This document shows positions 53,941 through 63,479 of a stretch of DNA of 64,000 bases, one piece after another. The notes under the pieces are model-generated. The model worked only from the letters and a program-made list of their open reading frames with translations. It was not told the DNA's origin and made no database searches. How positions within the stretch are numbered: position 1 is the first letter of the stretch; the number at the start of each line of letters is the position of its first letter. This DNA is from Magnetofaba australis IT-1 (GTDB lineage Bacteria; Pseudomonadota; Magnetococcia; Magnetococcales; Magnetococcaceae). The position numbers and the translations under genes were made by a program. The stretch is from NCBI RefSeq assembly GCF_002109495.1, contig NZ_LVJN01000018.1, forward strand, positions 410,958 to 474,957. Direction: 5' to 3'.

Positions 53941-53973
53941 CACCGACGCGCGCAAGCGCGTCGGTGTTTTTTT
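53941..53973 (+). terminator. Rho-independent terminator after tsf
   Basis: CACCGACGCG and CGCGTCGGTG form a perfect GC-rich stem around a short loop, directly followed by seven T residues (53967-53973). It ends the rpsB-tsf transcript 27 bp after the tsf stop. Confidence 0.95.
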
Positions 53974-54010
53974 CATCTGACGCCACCATTGCACGGAGAC
54001 CTGAACCATC

Positions 54011-54730
54011 ATGGCCACACAGCAGAAACGCAGGGTGTTGATCAAATTGTCCGGCGAAGCCCTCATGGGCGATCGCGGCTATGGTCTGGATCCCGACTTT
54101 GTCAGCGAAGTGGCCTCGGAAATTCGCAATGCGCATCAGATGGGGGTCCAAATCGCCCTGGTGGTGGGCGGCGGCAACATCTTCCGCGGCGTCTCCAGCT
54201 CGGCGGTGGGCATGCAGCGCTCCCGCGCCGACCAGATGGGCATGCTGGCCACGGTGATCAATGGCTTGGCCCTGCAGAGCGCCATGGAGACCCTGGGCGT
54301 GGAGACGGTGGTGCAGACCGCCCTGGAGATGCCCAAAGTCACCGAGGCGTTTCAGCGCGACCGCGCCGTGGCGCACTTGAATGAAAACCGCGTGGTGATC
54401 TTTGTGGCGGGCACCGGCAACCCGTTTTTCACCACCGATACCGCCGCTGCGCTGCGCGCCTGCGAGATCGATGCAGAGATCCTGCTCAAAGCCACAAAAG
54501 TCGACGGCGTCTACTCCGCCGACCCGGTCAAAGACCCCGCCGCACAGCGCTATGACCGCCTCACTTTCACAGAAGTGCTTGCCAAAGACCTGAAAGTGAT
54601 GGATCTTACCGCGATCACCTTATGTCGCGAGAACGCACTGCCTATCGGCGTCTTTTCCATCTATGAGAAGGGCGCCTTGGCGGCTGTGCTGGGTGGCCAG
54701 CCCAAAGCCACCATTATTGAGGAGGGATGA
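54011..54730 (+). CDS. pyrH: Uridylate kinase
   Basis: A 239-residue UMP kinase of the amino-acid-kinase fold, making UDP from UMP and ATP. It has [18 protein letters not shown], the glycine loop [28 protein letters not shown] and the phosphate-binding [17 protein letters not shown], then [12 protein letters not shown] and IGVFSI. CGGAGAC lies before the ATG. Its TGA overlaps the frr start (ATGA), and it begins the long envelope operon after the tsf terminator. Confidence 0.98.
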   Translation: MATQQKRRVLIKLSGEALMGDRGYGLDPDFVSEVASEIRNAHQMGVQIALVVGGGNIFRGVSSSAVGMQRSRADQMGMLATVINGLALQSAMETLGVETVVQTALEMPKVTEAFQRDRAVAHLNENRVVIFVAGTGNPFFTTDTAAALRACEIDAEILLKATKVDGVYSADPVKDPAAQRYDRLTFTEVLAKDLKVMDLTAITLCRENALPIGVFSIYEKGALAAVLGGQPKATIIEEG

Positions 54731-55293
54731 GCATGGATGTGGAACTGTTGCTGCTGGACCTGGATGAGCGCATGAGTAAAAGCTTGAGCGTTCTGAAAGA
54801 GGAGCTGTCTACGGTCCGCACCGGCCGCGCCTCCACCGGTCTGCTCGAGCATGTCACCGTCAAAGCGTATGGCGACTTGATGCCCATCAATCAGCTCGCC
54901 ACCCTGTCGGTGCCTGAAGCCCGCTTGATTGTGATCCAGCCGTGGGACAAGGGCTCTCTGGGCGCTATTGAAAAAGCGATTCTGGAGTCCGATCTGGGGC
55001 TCAACCCCATGAACGATGGCCAGCTTATCCGCGTGCCGATGCCGGAGTTGACTGAAGAGCGTCGCCGCGAAATGGTCAAGCTGGTGCACAAATATTGTGA
55101 ACAGGCCAAAATCAGCGTGCGCAATATTCGTCGCGACGGCATGGATCAGCTCAAAAAAGCCGAGAAGGACAAAGAGATCTCCCAGGACGAGATGCACGTT
55201 CAGGAGAAAGAGGTCCAGGAGTTGACCGACGCCTTCGTCAAGAAGATCGACGAAGCCATGGCGTCCAAAGAAGCTGACGTGATGCAGGTGTAA
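54727..55293 (+). CDS. frr: Ribosome recycling factor
   Basis: A 188-residue RRF that splits post-termination ribosomes with EF-G. The family pattern is complete: [104 protein letters not shown]. The start overlaps the pyrH stop by 4 bp; an ATG two codons later is an alternative. Confidence 0.98.
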   Translation: MSMDVELLLLDLDERMSKSLSVLKEELSTVRTGRASTGLLEHVTVKAYGDLMPINQLATLSVPEARLIVIQPWDKGSLGAIEKAILESDLGLNPMNDGQLIRVPMPELTEERRREMVKLVHKYCEQAKISVRNIRRDGMDQLKKAEKDKEISQDEMHVQEKEVQELTDAFVKKIDEAMASKEADVMQV

Positions 55294-55302
55294 GCGGCTG
55301 AC

Positions 55303-56031
55303 ATGAGTAAATCCACGCCGCCACTGCCGGAAAATCTCCCGCGTCATGTCGCCATCGTCATGGACGGCAATCGTCGTTGGGCGAAAAAGCGTTTTCTGCC
55401 CAAACTCGAAGGACACCGCCAGGGCGTCAAAGCGGTGCGTCGCACCATTGAGGCATGCCTGGAGTTCAAAATCCCCACCCTGACGCTCTACACCTTCTCG
55501 GCGGAGAACTGGAATCGGCCGGAAGAGGAGGTCTCCGCCTTGATGAATCTACTGGCGCTGCACTTGAAGCGCGAAGTGGATGAGTTGGTCAAGGAGGGGG
55601 TGCGCTTCCGCGCTCTGGGGCGTCTGCATGAACTGCCGCCCAAGATTCGGGATCTGGTGCGCGACCTGGAACAGAAGACCACGCACAACACAGACCTGAA
55701 TTTCAACATCGCCCTGAACTATGGCGGACGCCAGGAGCTCATCGACGCCGCGCGCTCCATCGCGCAGGATGTGGCCAACGGCGATTTGAGCCTCGACGCC
55801 ATCGATGATGCGCAGATCTCCAACCGCTTGACCACCGTTGGGCAACCGGATCCCGATCTGATGATTCGCACCGGCGGCGAACAGCGGGTGAGCAACTTCC
55901 TGTTGTGGCAGGTCGCCTATACCGAATTGGTCTTCCTGCCGATCTTCTGGCCGGAGTTCGACCGCAAGTATTTCCTTAGCGCCCTGGAAGAGTTCTCCCG
56001 CCGCGAACGCCGATTTGGCGCGGCCTCATGA
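55303..56031 (+). CDS. uppS: Undecaprenyl diphosphate synthase
   Basis: A 242-residue cis-prenyltransferase making the C55 carrier lipid for peptidoglycan and LPS. Motifs: HVAIVMDGNRRWAKKR with the catalytic Asp, LTLYTFSAENWNRPEEEV, NFNIALNYGGRQEL, and DLMIRTGGEQRVSNFLLWQVAYTELVF. It stands 9 bp after frr and continues the operon. Confidence 0.97.
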   Translation: MSKSTPPLPENLPRHVAIVMDGNRRWAKKRFLPKLEGHRQGVKAVRRTIEACLEFKIPTLTLYTFSAENWNRPEEEVSALMNLLALHLKREVDELVKEGVRFRALGRLHELPPKIRDLVRDLEQKTTHNTDLNFNIALNYGGRQELIDAARSIAQDVANGDLSLDAIDDAQISNRLTTVGQPDPDLMIRTGGEQRVSNFLLWQVAYTELVFLPIFWPEFDRKYFLSALEEFSRRERRFGAAS

Positions 56032-56065
56032 GTCCTGGCGCAGTGAATCATTCGGGCGCGCGCTC

Positions 56066-56872
56066 ATGGTAACCAGAATCCTCTCCGCAGTCGTCCTCAT
56101 CCCCCTGGTGCTGTGGCTGATTATCGGCGCGCCGCCCATCGCCACACTCTGTTTGACCATTCTGGCCAGCGTCGGCTTGATGTGGGAGTGGGAGAAGCTG
56201 CAAGGCGCTGTCAATCAACAGCGCTTTGTCTGGTGGGCGGGTGGCGCGGCGCTGTTTCAAATGCTCGCCTATGTGGGCCAAAGTCGCTTGATCCCTTGGG
56301 TGCTGTTGATTGTTCTGTTCAATCGCATCGCCATTGAGGCGCTGCGGTATGACGGCAAAAGCCAGGATCGTCAGGGCGCATCCCGTATCGCCCTCTCCCT
56401 GTTTGGCTTGATCTATGCGGCCCTGCCGTTGGCGCTGCTGATGGAGATTCGATTGCTGGATCAAGGTCCGGCTTGGATCTGTCTGGCGCTGTTTGTGATC
56501 TGGGCCACTGACTCCGGCGCTTACTTCACAGGACGCGCCATGGGCAATGTCAAACTGGCCCCGCGCTTGAGCCCGAAAAAGACCCGTGAAGGCGCCATTG
56601 GCGGCTTGGTTGTGGGCTTAAGCGCAGGCACGCTCACCGCCTACGCCTTTGAGTTGCCGCTCAGTTATGGCCATGCGTTTGCGGCGGCGGCGATCATTTC
56701 CCTGGCCGGTCAGATGGGCGATCTGGTGGAGTCTTTCTTCAAGCGCGAAGCGGCGGTGAAAGACTCTGGCGGGTTGATTCCCGGACATGGCGGCCTGCTG
56801 GATCGTCTGGATAGCCTGCTGTTCGCCACGCCGCTCTACTACGCCTACCTGCTGTGGATGGGACTGCTGTGA
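56066..56872 (+). CDS. cdsA: Phosphatidate cytidylyltransferase
   Basis: A 268-residue, multi-helix membrane enzyme that makes CDP-diacylglycerol from phosphatidate and CTP. The family signature runs from KLAPRLSPKKTREGAIGG to SLAGQMGDLVESFFKREAAVKDSGGLIPGHGGLLDRLDSL, containing the Asp residues of the active site. I chose the ATG at 56066, which starts at the first hydrophobic helix (VTRILSAVVLIPLVLW); the reading frame stays open upstream to a TTG at 56015 inside uppS, and the ribosome site is weak. Its stop overlaps the dxr start (GTGA). Confidence 0.94.
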   Translation: MVTRILSAVVLIPLVLWLIIGAPPIATLCLTILASVGLMWEWEKLQGAVNQQRFVWWAGGAALFQMLAYVGQSRLIPWVLLIVLFNRIAIEALRYDGKSQDRQGASRIALSLFGLIYAALPLALLMEIRLLDQGPAWICLALFVIWATDSGAYFTGRAMGNVKLAPRLSPKKTREGAIGGLVVGLSAGTLTAYAFELPLSYGHAFAAAAIISLAGQMGDLVESFFKREAAVKDSGGLIPGHGGLLDRLDSLLFATPLYYAYLLWMGLL

Positions 56873-58029
56873 GCGTCAAAACCCTCTCCGTGCTGGGCTG
56901 CACCGGCTCCATCGGCGTCAACACGCTGGATGTGGCGCTCTCCAATCCGGACCGCTTCCGCATCGTGGCGCTGGCGGCGGGGAGTAACTGGCGCCGGGTG
57001 GTGGAGCAGGCGCGTCAGTGTCGTCCCGAAGTGGTGGCGCTGTTTGACGAGGAGGCCGCTGACCAGGCCCGCGCCGCGTTGGCGGATCTCAAAATCCCGG
57101 TACTCTCCGGGGTCGAGGGCGTGAGTGAAGCGGCGGCGTTGGAGTCGGCGCGCATGACCGTCTCCGCCATCGTCGGCGCCGCTGGTCTGGCGCCCACCAT
57201 CGCCGCCATTCGCGCGCGTAAGGATATCGCCCTGGCCAACAAGGAGTGTCTGGTGATGGCCGGGGCGCTGTTCATGGAGGAGATCGCCCGCTATCAGGTG
57301 CGCTTGATCCCGGTGGACTCCGAACACAGCGCCATCTTCCAGGTGTTCCAGCAGACCCGTTGGATGCGCCGTCTGGTGTTGACCGCCTCGGGCGGTCCGT
57401 TCCGTGGCAAGCGCCGAGGCGAACTAGTCAATGTGACGCCGGAACAGGCGTTGGCGCATCCCAACTGGTCTATGGGCCGCAAGATCAGCATCGACAGCGC
57501 CACCATGATGAACAAGGGGCTGGAGGTGATCGAGGCGCACTGGCTGTTTGGTCTGCCCCCCGAGCAGATCGACGTGGTGGTGCATCCGCAGAGCATTGTC
57601 CACTCCATGGTGGAATACATGGACGGCTCGGTGTTGGCGCAGATGGGCGCGCCGGATATGCGCACCCCCATTGCGGTGGCCATGGCCTGGCCTGAACGGA
57701 CGCAAACCAACGTCCCTTCACTCGACCTGCCACAATTGGCTAAACTGACGTTTGAAGCGCGTCCCGACCCGGCGGACTTCCCCTGTCTGGAGTTGGCCTA
57801 TGATGCGCTGCGCCGGGGCGGTTTGGCCCCTGCGGTATTGAATGCCGCCAACGAGGTTGCCGTGGCGGCGTTTTTGGATGCGGGATTGCCATTTTTAACC
57901 ATCCCCAAGGTGATCGATCGCACGCTGGACTCCCTCCCGCTGGGCGCCGCCGCGCAGCTTGAGGATGTGTTCGCGGCCGATCATCAGGCGCGCAAGGTCG
58001 CGCAACGCATTGTGGAAGAGATCTGTTAA
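56869..58029 (+). CDS. dxr: 1-deoxy-D-xylulose 5-phosphate reductoisomerase
   Basis: A 386-residue MEP-pathway enzyme converting DXP to MEP with NADPH. Motifs: SVLGCTGSIGVNTLDV (NADPH loop), ALANKECLVMAG, RLIPVDSEHSAIFQVFQ with the metal ligands, SGGPFRGK, and GRKISIDSATMMNKGLEVIEAHWLFG. The GTG at 56869 overlaps the cdsA TGA by 4 bp. It supplies precursors for UppS, encoded two genes upstream. Confidence 0.97.
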   Translation: MSVKTLSVLGCTGSIGVNTLDVALSNPDRFRIVALAAGSNWRRVVEQARQCRPEVVALFDEEAADQARAALADLKIPVLSGVEGVSEAAALESARMTVSAIVGAAGLAPTIAAIRARKDIALANKECLVMAGALFMEEIARYQVRLIPVDSEHSAIFQVFQQTRWMRRLVLTASGGPFRGKRRGELVNVTPEQALAHPNWSMGRKISIDSATMMNKGLEVIEAHWLFGLPPEQIDVVVHPQSIVHSMVEYMDGSVLAQMGAPDMRTPIAVAMAWPERTQTNVPSLDLPQLAKLTFEARPDPADFPCLELAYDALRRGGLAPAVLNAANEVAVAAFLDAGLPFLTIPKVIDRTLDSLPLGAAAQLEDVFAADHQARKVAQRIVEEIC

Positions 58030-58096
58030 ACGCCTTGGGCGACATTAACCCTGTCAGTCGGACACCGCGTCGACTGTTTATCCTAAGCGAGCTGTT

Positions 58097-59200
58097 ATGC
58101 TGACCATCTTCTGGGCCATTGTTGTTCTTGGCGCCCTGATTTTTGTGCATGAAATGGGTCACTTCCTGGTGGCGCGTTGGTCTGGCGTGCGTGTGGTGAC
58201 CTTCTCCATCGGTTTTGGTCCCAAGTTGGCGGGTTGGCGCGGCAAACGCCGTTTTGGCGCCACCGACCCCGGCGCCGAATACACCGTCTCCGCCATCCCA
58301 TTGGGCGGCTATGTCAAAATGCTGGGCGAGTCGGTGGAGGATGAGTTGGACGAGGAGGATCGTCGCTACTCCTTCAGCCATAAGGGGCTGTGGCCGCGCA
58401 CCGCCATCGTCTCCGCCGGGCCGATGTTCAATTTCATCTTCGCCGTGGTGGCGTTATGGGGCGCTTTTCTGCTGGGCATGCCCGAGTTGTTGCCGGAAGT
58501 GGGCGCAGTCAAAGAGGATTCTCCCGCGCTGGCGGCCGGGTTGCAGGAAGGGGATCGCATACTCGCCATTGACGGCAAGTCGATTCCGCTGTGGACGGAT
58601 CTGTCGGAAACAGTGCGCGCCAGCGAAGGTCGCACGCTCAACTTTACTGTCCAGCGGGAGTCGGATCGCTTTGATTTGAATATCACGCCGGAGATCAAAG
58701 AGTCGAAAAACCTATTTGGCGAGCCAATCCAACGCGCGCTCATCGGCATCAGCCCCAGCGGCGCGGTGACCACCACTGATTATGGGTTTGTTGAGTCTTT
58801 CGCGCTGGGCGCGCAACAGACCTGGGCCTATATCGACCTGACGGTGACCAGCATCTGGAAGCTGCTCACCCGCGTGGTGTCGCCGGATCAGTTGGGCGGT
58901 CCCATTATGATCGCCGAGATGGCCGGCAAAACCGCCGAACAGGGCGCCACCAGCCTGTTGCAGTTCATGGCGCTGGTATCAGTCAATCTCGGCATTCTCA
59001 ACCTGCTGCCTATCCCCATTCTCGACGGCGGACATTTGATGTTTTACGCCGTGGAAGCTGTTAAAGGGAAGCCAGTGGGCGAAAAAGCCTATATGATGGC
59101 CAATCGCATCGGAATTGCGCTGTTGGGCAGTCTGATGATTTTGGCGTTCTACAACGACCTGGCCAGATTGTGGCCGCGTCTGGTTGCCTATTTTCAATGA
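58097..59200 (+). CDS. rseP: Site-2 protease RseP
   Basis: A 367-residue intramembrane zinc metalloprotease. The active site HEMGHFLVARW lies in the first TM helix; the third ligand is in NLLPIPILDGGHLMFYAVE. One PDZ domain is obvious (about residues 125-200, VKEDSPALAAGLQEGDRILAIDGKSI). RseP cleaves anti-sigma factors and signal-peptide remnants. It precedes bamA, as in most proteobacteria, and its stop is 20 bp from the bamA start. Confidence 0.96.
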   Translation: MLTIFWAIVVLGALIFVHEMGHFLVARWSGVRVVTFSIGFGPKLAGWRGKRRFGATDPGAEYTVSAIPLGGYVKMLGESVEDELDEEDRRYSFSHKGLWPRTAIVSAGPMFNFIFAVVALWGAFLLGMPELLPEVGAVKEDSPALAAGLQEGDRILAIDGKSIPLWTDLSETVRASEGRTLNFTVQRESDRFDLNITPEIKESKNLFGEPIQRALIGISPSGAVTTTDYGFVESFALGAQQTWAYIDLTVTSIWKLLTRVVSPDQLGGPIMIAEMAGKTAEQGATSLLQFMALVSVNLGILNLLPIPILDGGHLMFYAVEAVKGKPVGEKAYMMANRIGIALLGSLMILAFYNDLARLWPRLVAYFQ

Positions 59201-59220
59201 TCCTGTACAAGGGCCGCTTT

Positions 59221-61521
59221 ATGAAGATCGCGCAGTCAATGAAACGACTCCCGACTCTGTTGTTGATGCTCGGACTGCTATTGGCGTGGACCGCCCCGGT
59301 TCAAGCCCAAACCCAGGGCGGCGTGATCGATGAGATCCGCGTCCAGGGCGCCCGTTGGATCGAGAAAGAGACCGTCAAAAGCTATCTGTCCGTGCGCGAA
59401 GGTCAACCGTTTAACGCCTCTGACCTGCGCAAGAGCGTCAAGTCCCTCTACGCCACCGGCTTCTTCAAGAACATCGAGCTGGAGCGCGAAGGCGCCGCCC
59501 TGGTGGTCAAGGTGGTGGAGAACCCGTTGATCCAGGAGGTCAACTTCAAAGGCGCCTACGCCTTTGACGATGAAGAGCTCAAGGATATTGTCAAAATCAA
59601 GGCGCGGGACATCTTCTCCAAAAGCGAAGCTGAGAAGGATTTGGCCGCACTGCGCCAGGCGTATCGCGTCAAAGGTCTGTTCCTGGCGCAGATCGATCTG
59701 CTGACCAAAGCGCTGCCGGAAAACCGCGTGGAGCTGACCTACAAAATCCGCGAAGGCGAAAAGTCCAAAGTCCGCGAAGTGCGTCTGGTGGGCAATGAGA
59801 AGCTCTCGGCCAAGACCATCACCAAGCAGTTGGTGATCCAACCCACAGACTGGCTCTCCTGGCTCACGGAAAAAGACACCTATGACCGTGAAAAGCTGCT
59901 GTTCGACCAATCTCAGGTGCGCCGCGTCTATCTGGATAACGGCTATGTGCGCGCCCGCGTCGACTCCTCTGTGGCGGAGCTGACGCCGGATAAAAAGGCC
60001 TTTGTGGTGACCCACGCCATCACCGAAGGCGAGCGCTATAAATTTGGCGAAGTGGAGATCAAAAGCGACTTTGACGAAGCGCCCATCGAAGATCTCTACA
60101 AACAGGTCGAGATCGAAAAGGGGACTTGGTATACCCAGAACGAAGTCTCCACCACCATCGATAAACTGACCGACCTGGTGGGCGATTTTGGCTACGCCTT
60201 CCTGCAGATTTCGCCGGAAACCGCGATTGATGACGAGAACAAAACCGTCAACCTCACGTTCAATATCCAAAAAGGGCGTCGCGTCTACGTCAACCGGGTG
60301 GAAGTGATTGGCAACACCCGCACCCGCGACGAAGTGATCCGTCGGGAGATGACCGTGGTGGAGGGCAATCTGTTCTCCGCCTCCGCCGTGCGCAAAGCCA
60401 AAAAGCGTTTGCAAGCCTTGGACTTCTTTGAAACCGTGGAGATCACCACCCCCAAATCCGACATCCCCGACAAGGTCGATGTGCAGGTGAAGGTGGAGGA
60501 GAAGGCCACCGGCGCATTTACCCTGGGCGCGGGCTACTCCACCACCGATAAGTACATGGGCAGCGCCTCAGTCAGTCAGAACAACTTCATGGGCAAAGGG
60601 CAGAAACTGACGCTGTCGTTCTCGCTGTCGGCCAGCCGCGCCGACTTCGGACTGGGGCTGTATGAACCCTACTTCATGGGGCGTGACGTGTCGGCGGGCA
60701 TCAACCTGTTCAACCGCAAATCCGACAACTCCGATTCCGGCGGTTATGAGAGCGATAGCTGGGGCGGCAGCGTCACCTTTGGTCTGAATCTGACCAAGAA
60801 TTTGGGCACCCGCCTGAGCTACAGCCTCACCAACACCGAGATCAAGGGCGTGGCCTCCAACGCCGCCCTGTTACTGCGTCAACAGGAAGCCGCCAGCCCC
60901 TATCTGACCTCCATGGTCACCAATGAACTGTCGTGGGATAAGATTGATAACCGTCTGGATCCCATGAAGGGGCACTCCATGATGCTCACCACCGACCTGG
61001 CTGGTTTGGGCGGTGATGTGAAGTTCCTGCGTCTGACGTCGGATAACAACGTTTACCATCCCATCTATAAGCGCGCCAAAGTGGTGGGTCACTTGCGTCT
61101 GCGCGGGGGTATGATCGAAGGGTTCGGCGACGATGTGCCCATCTTCGAGAAGTACTTCATGGGCGGCATGCGCTCTTTGCGCGGGTTTAAATCCCACGGC
61201 GTGGGCCCGCGTTCCTATAGCGACGACGCCATGGGCGGCACCTACTTCGGCTCCGGCACGGCGGAGGTGCAGTTCCCGGTCTATGGTCTGGAAGACAAGG
61301 GCGTGAGCGCGCTGACCTTTGTGGATGTGGGCATGCTCGACAATTTCGACGCCTTGGCCACCGACGTCAACGACTCCGGCAGCGTGCGCATGTCCGCAGG
61401 CGTCGGCGTCAACTGGCGCTCGCCATTCGGTCCGCTGCAGTTCTCCTTCGGCGTGCCGCTGGCCAGCGAGTCGTGGGATAAAACCCGCAGCTTCGATTTC
61501 AGCATCGGCACCTCCATGTGA
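59221..61521 (+). CDS. bamA: Outer membrane protein assembly factor BamA
   Basis: A 766-residue Omp85 protein. A Sec signal peptide (MKIAQSMKRLPTLLLMLGLLLAWTAPVQA, cleavage near AQA-Q) is followed by five POTRA domains (about residues 30-425, e.g. IDEIRVQGARWIEKETVKSYL). The C-terminal 16-strand beta-barrel carries the conserved loop RSLRGFKSHGVGPR and ends with phenylalanine-containing SFDFSIGTSM. It inserts beta-barrels into the outer membrane. The ATG at 59221 is chosen because AAGGG lies 8 bp upstream and the signal peptide starts there. Confidence 0.97.
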   Translation: MKIAQSMKRLPTLLLMLGLLLAWTAPVQAQTQGGVIDEIRVQGARWIEKETVKSYLSVREGQPFNASDLRKSVKSLYATGFFKNIELEREGAALVVKVVENPLIQEVNFKGAYAFDDEELKDIVKIKARDIFSKSEAEKDLAALRQAYRVKGLFLAQIDLLTKALPENRVELTYKIREGEKSKVREVRLVGNEKLSAKTITKQLVIQPTDWLSWLTEKDTYDREKLLFDQSQVRRVYLDNGYVRARVDSSVAELTPDKKAFVVTHAITEGERYKFGEVEIKSDFDEAPIEDLYKQVEIEKGTWYTQNEVSTTIDKLTDLVGDFGYAFLQISPETAIDDENKTVNLTFNIQKGRRVYVNRVEVIGNTRTRDEVIRREMTVVEGNLFSASAVRKAKKRLQALDFFETVEITTPKSDIPDKVDVQVKVEEKATGAFTLGAGYSTTDKYMGSASVSQNNFMGKGQKLTLSFSLSASRADFGLGLYEPYFMGRDVSAGINLFNRKSDNSDSGGYESDSWGGSVTFGLNLTKNLGTRLSYSLTNTEIKGVASNAALLLRQQEAASPYLTSMVTNELSWDKIDNRLDPMKGHSMMLTTDLAGLGGDVKFLRLTSDNNVYHPIYKRAKVVGHLRLRGGMIEGFGDDVPIFEKYFMGGMRSLRGFKSHGVGPRSYSDDAMGGTYFGSGTAEVQFPVYGLEDKGVSALTFVDVGMLDNFDALATDVNDSGSVRMSAGVGVNWRSPFGPLQFSFGVPLASESWDKTRSFDFSIGTSM

Positions 61522-61675
61522 GCTGCGCGTGCGCGTGATTCATCTCTGCGCGCTGCGCTCGCTTGAGCCAACCGCTGTAGGGGTGTTAGAATTCGCAATT
61601 CGTTTGCACATGAGTATAATTGGTCGACAAGTCCAGCAGTGCGGATCTGGCGGCCTGTAACTTGGGGAAGATTCA

Positions 61676-62200
61676 ATGTCCTTACGTCTGATCTGTGCAG
61701 CCGTGGCGCTGGTGAGCCTGCTGTGGGTGGAGAGCGCCGACGCCGCCGATAAATTCGCTTTTGTCGATGTGCAGCGGGCGATCTCCTCGTCTGACGCCGC
61801 CAAACAGGCGCGCAATCTGCTCATGAGCGCCAAGGGCAAGACCCAAGCCAAGGTCGACGCCAAGAAGTCACAGATTGAGACCATGCAGGCCGACCTGAAA
61901 AAGCGCGGCGCTCTGATGACTCCGGAAGCCAAAGCGGAATTCAACGCCAAACTGCAACGCGAAATGCGTGACTTCCGCCGAATGGTGGAGGATCTGCAGT
62001 TGCGTTTGGATCGCGAAAACGCCCGCTGGACCAAGCGCATCACCGGCGCGCTGCGGGAAGTGATCGAAGAGATGGGACGCGAAAAAGGATACACGGCGGT
62101 GTTCGGCAAAGGTCAGGTGCTCTACGCCACCGACACCATCGACATCACCGATCAAGTGCTCAAGCGGTTGAATGAGCGCACCGCCTCCCTGTTCAAGTAA
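61676..62200 (+). CDS. OmpH/Skp family periplasmic chaperone
   Basis: A 174-residue protein with a signal peptide (MSLRLICAAVALVSLLWVESADA) and the Skp body: FAFVDVQRAISSSDAAKQARNLL followed by long charged helices (about residues 55-130) and a C-terminal strand VLYATDTIDITDQVLKRL. It would hold unfolded outer-membrane proteins for BamA, encoded directly upstream. GGGGAAG precedes the ATG. Confidence 0.93.
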   Translation: MSLRLICAAVALVSLLWVESADAADKFAFVDVQRAISSSDAAKQARNLLMSAKGKTQAKVDAKKSQIETMQADLKKRGALMTPEAKAEFNAKLQREMRDFRRMVEDLQLRLDRENARWTKRITGALREVIEEMGREKGYTAVFGKGQVLYATDTIDITDQVLKRLNERTASLFK

Positions 62201-62214
62201 TTCGAGAAGACGCA

Positions 62215-62673
62215 ATGGCTCAAGAGTCCTTTGATCTGCACGAGATACTGGAATCCCTGCCGCACCGCTATCCGTTTTTGCTGGTGGATCGCATCGTGGA
62301 TTTCAAGGCGGGCGAATATCTGCGCGCCATCAAGAACGTGACCTTCAATGAGCCCCACTTCCAGGGCCACTTTCCCGGCGAGCCAGTGATGCCGGGGGTG
62401 TTGATTCTGGAAGCCATGGCGCAAGCCGGGGCGCTGTTTGCCGCGCGCACCGATCCGGAAAACGTGCGTGGGCAGTTGGTCTACTTTATGGCCATCGACA
62501 AGGCGAAGTTCCGTAAGCCTGTGGTCCCTGGTCACCAGTTGGTGCTGGATCTGAAGCTGATCAAACGCCGTCGCGACGTGTGGCGGTTCGAGGGCAAGGC
62601 TTTTGCCGACGATGAGTTGGCGGCGGAAGCGGAGCTGATGGCGATGACGCGCAAACGGGATGACGCCGCATGA
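62215..62673 (+). CDS. fabZ: 3-hydroxyacyl-[ACP] dehydratase FabZ
   Basis: A 152-residue hot-dog fold dehydratase of fatty acid synthesis. The catalytic His lies in [28 protein letters not shown], together with the Glu of the LEAMAQ helix. [14 protein letters not shown] opens the domain. FabZ competes with lipid A synthesis for 3-hydroxymyristoyl-ACP, hence its location next to lpxA. Its TGA overlaps the lpxA ATG. lpxD, which commonly sits between ompH and fabZ, is absent here. Confidence 0.97.
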   Translation: MAQESFDLHEILESLPHRYPFLLVDRIVDFKAGEYLRAIKNVTFNEPHFQGHFPGEPVMPGVLILEAMAQAGALFAARTDPENVRGQLVYFMAIDKAKFRKPVVPGHQLVLDLKLIKRRRDVWRFEGKAFADDELAAEAELMAMTRKRDDAA

Positions 62674-63461
62674 GCAACAAAGACGCCAACGTCTCTATTC
62701 ACGCCACCGCTGTGGTCGATCCCGGCGCACAACTGGCGGACGGGTGCATTGTCGGGCCCTATGCGGTGATCGGCCCCAATGCGCAATTGGCCAAGAATGT
62801 TGAAGTGGCTGCCCACGCCGTCATCGAAGGGCATGTGGAGATCGGTGAAGAGAGCAAGGTGTTCAGCTTCGCCACCATTGGCTCGGCTCCGCAGGATATC
62901 CACTACGCCGACGAACCGACCCGGGTGGTGATCGGCAAGCGCTGTATGATCCGCGAATATGTCTCCATCAACCGCGGCACCGAAGCGGGCGGCGGTCTAA
63001 CCCGCGTGGGCAGCGATTGCATGATCATGGCCTACTCCCACATCGCCCACGACTGCCGCGTGGATGACCATGTGATCATGGCCAACGGCGCCACGCTGGC
63101 GGGCCATGTGGAGTTGCAGGAGCACGCCGTCATCGGCGGCTTGACCGCCATCCACCAATTTGCCCGGGTGGGTCGCCACGCCTTTATCGGCGGCGCTTCG
63201 GCGGTGTCGTTGGATGTCGCCCCTTACGCTTCGGCGGCGGGCAACCGCGCCAAGGTGACCGGTGTGAACGTGGTGGGTCTGCGTCGGCGCGGCTTTAGTG
63301 AAGAGGCGATCAAATCCATCCGCAAAGCCCATCGCATGGTGTTCCGCGACAATCTGCGTCTGGAGCAAGCGCTTTCCGAGATTGAAAAGTGCTGCGATAC
63401 TCCGGAAGTGGTGCACTTCCTGGAGTTTCTGCAATCCAGCCAACGCGGCATCTGTCGCTAA
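62670..63461 (+). CDS. lpxA: UDP-N-acetylglucosamine acyltransferase LpxA
   Basis: A 263-residue left-handed beta-helix acyltransferase, first step of lipid A synthesis. Hexapeptide repeats are clear from residue 6 (IHATAVVDPGAQLADGCIVGPYAVIG...) and the catalytic His lies in MAYSHIAHDCRVDDHVIMAN. The C-terminal helical part reads NVVGLRRRGFSEEAIKSIRKAHRMVF. It overlaps fabZ by 4 bp and is followed 18 bp later by lpxI. Confidence 0.97.
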   Translation: MSNKDANVSIHATAVVDPGAQLADGCIVGPYAVIGPNAQLAKNVEVAAHAVIEGHVEIGEESKVFSFATIGSAPQDIHYADEPTRVVIGKRCMIREYVSINRGTEAGGGLTRVGSDCMIMAYSHIAHDCRVDDHVIMANGATLAGHVELQEHAVIGGLTAIHQFARVGRHAFIGGASAVSLDVAPYASAAGNRAKVTGVNVVGLRRRGFSEEAIKSIRKAHRMVFRDNLRLEQALSEIEKCCDTPEVVHFLEFLQSSQRGICR

Positions 63462-63479
63462 GCCACGCTGGGCGCGCGC

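Noticed and set aside
59278-60414. 378-codon minus-strand frame opposite bamA
   Set aside because: Antisense shadow; bamA has a signal peptide, POTRA repeats and barrel motif on the other strand.
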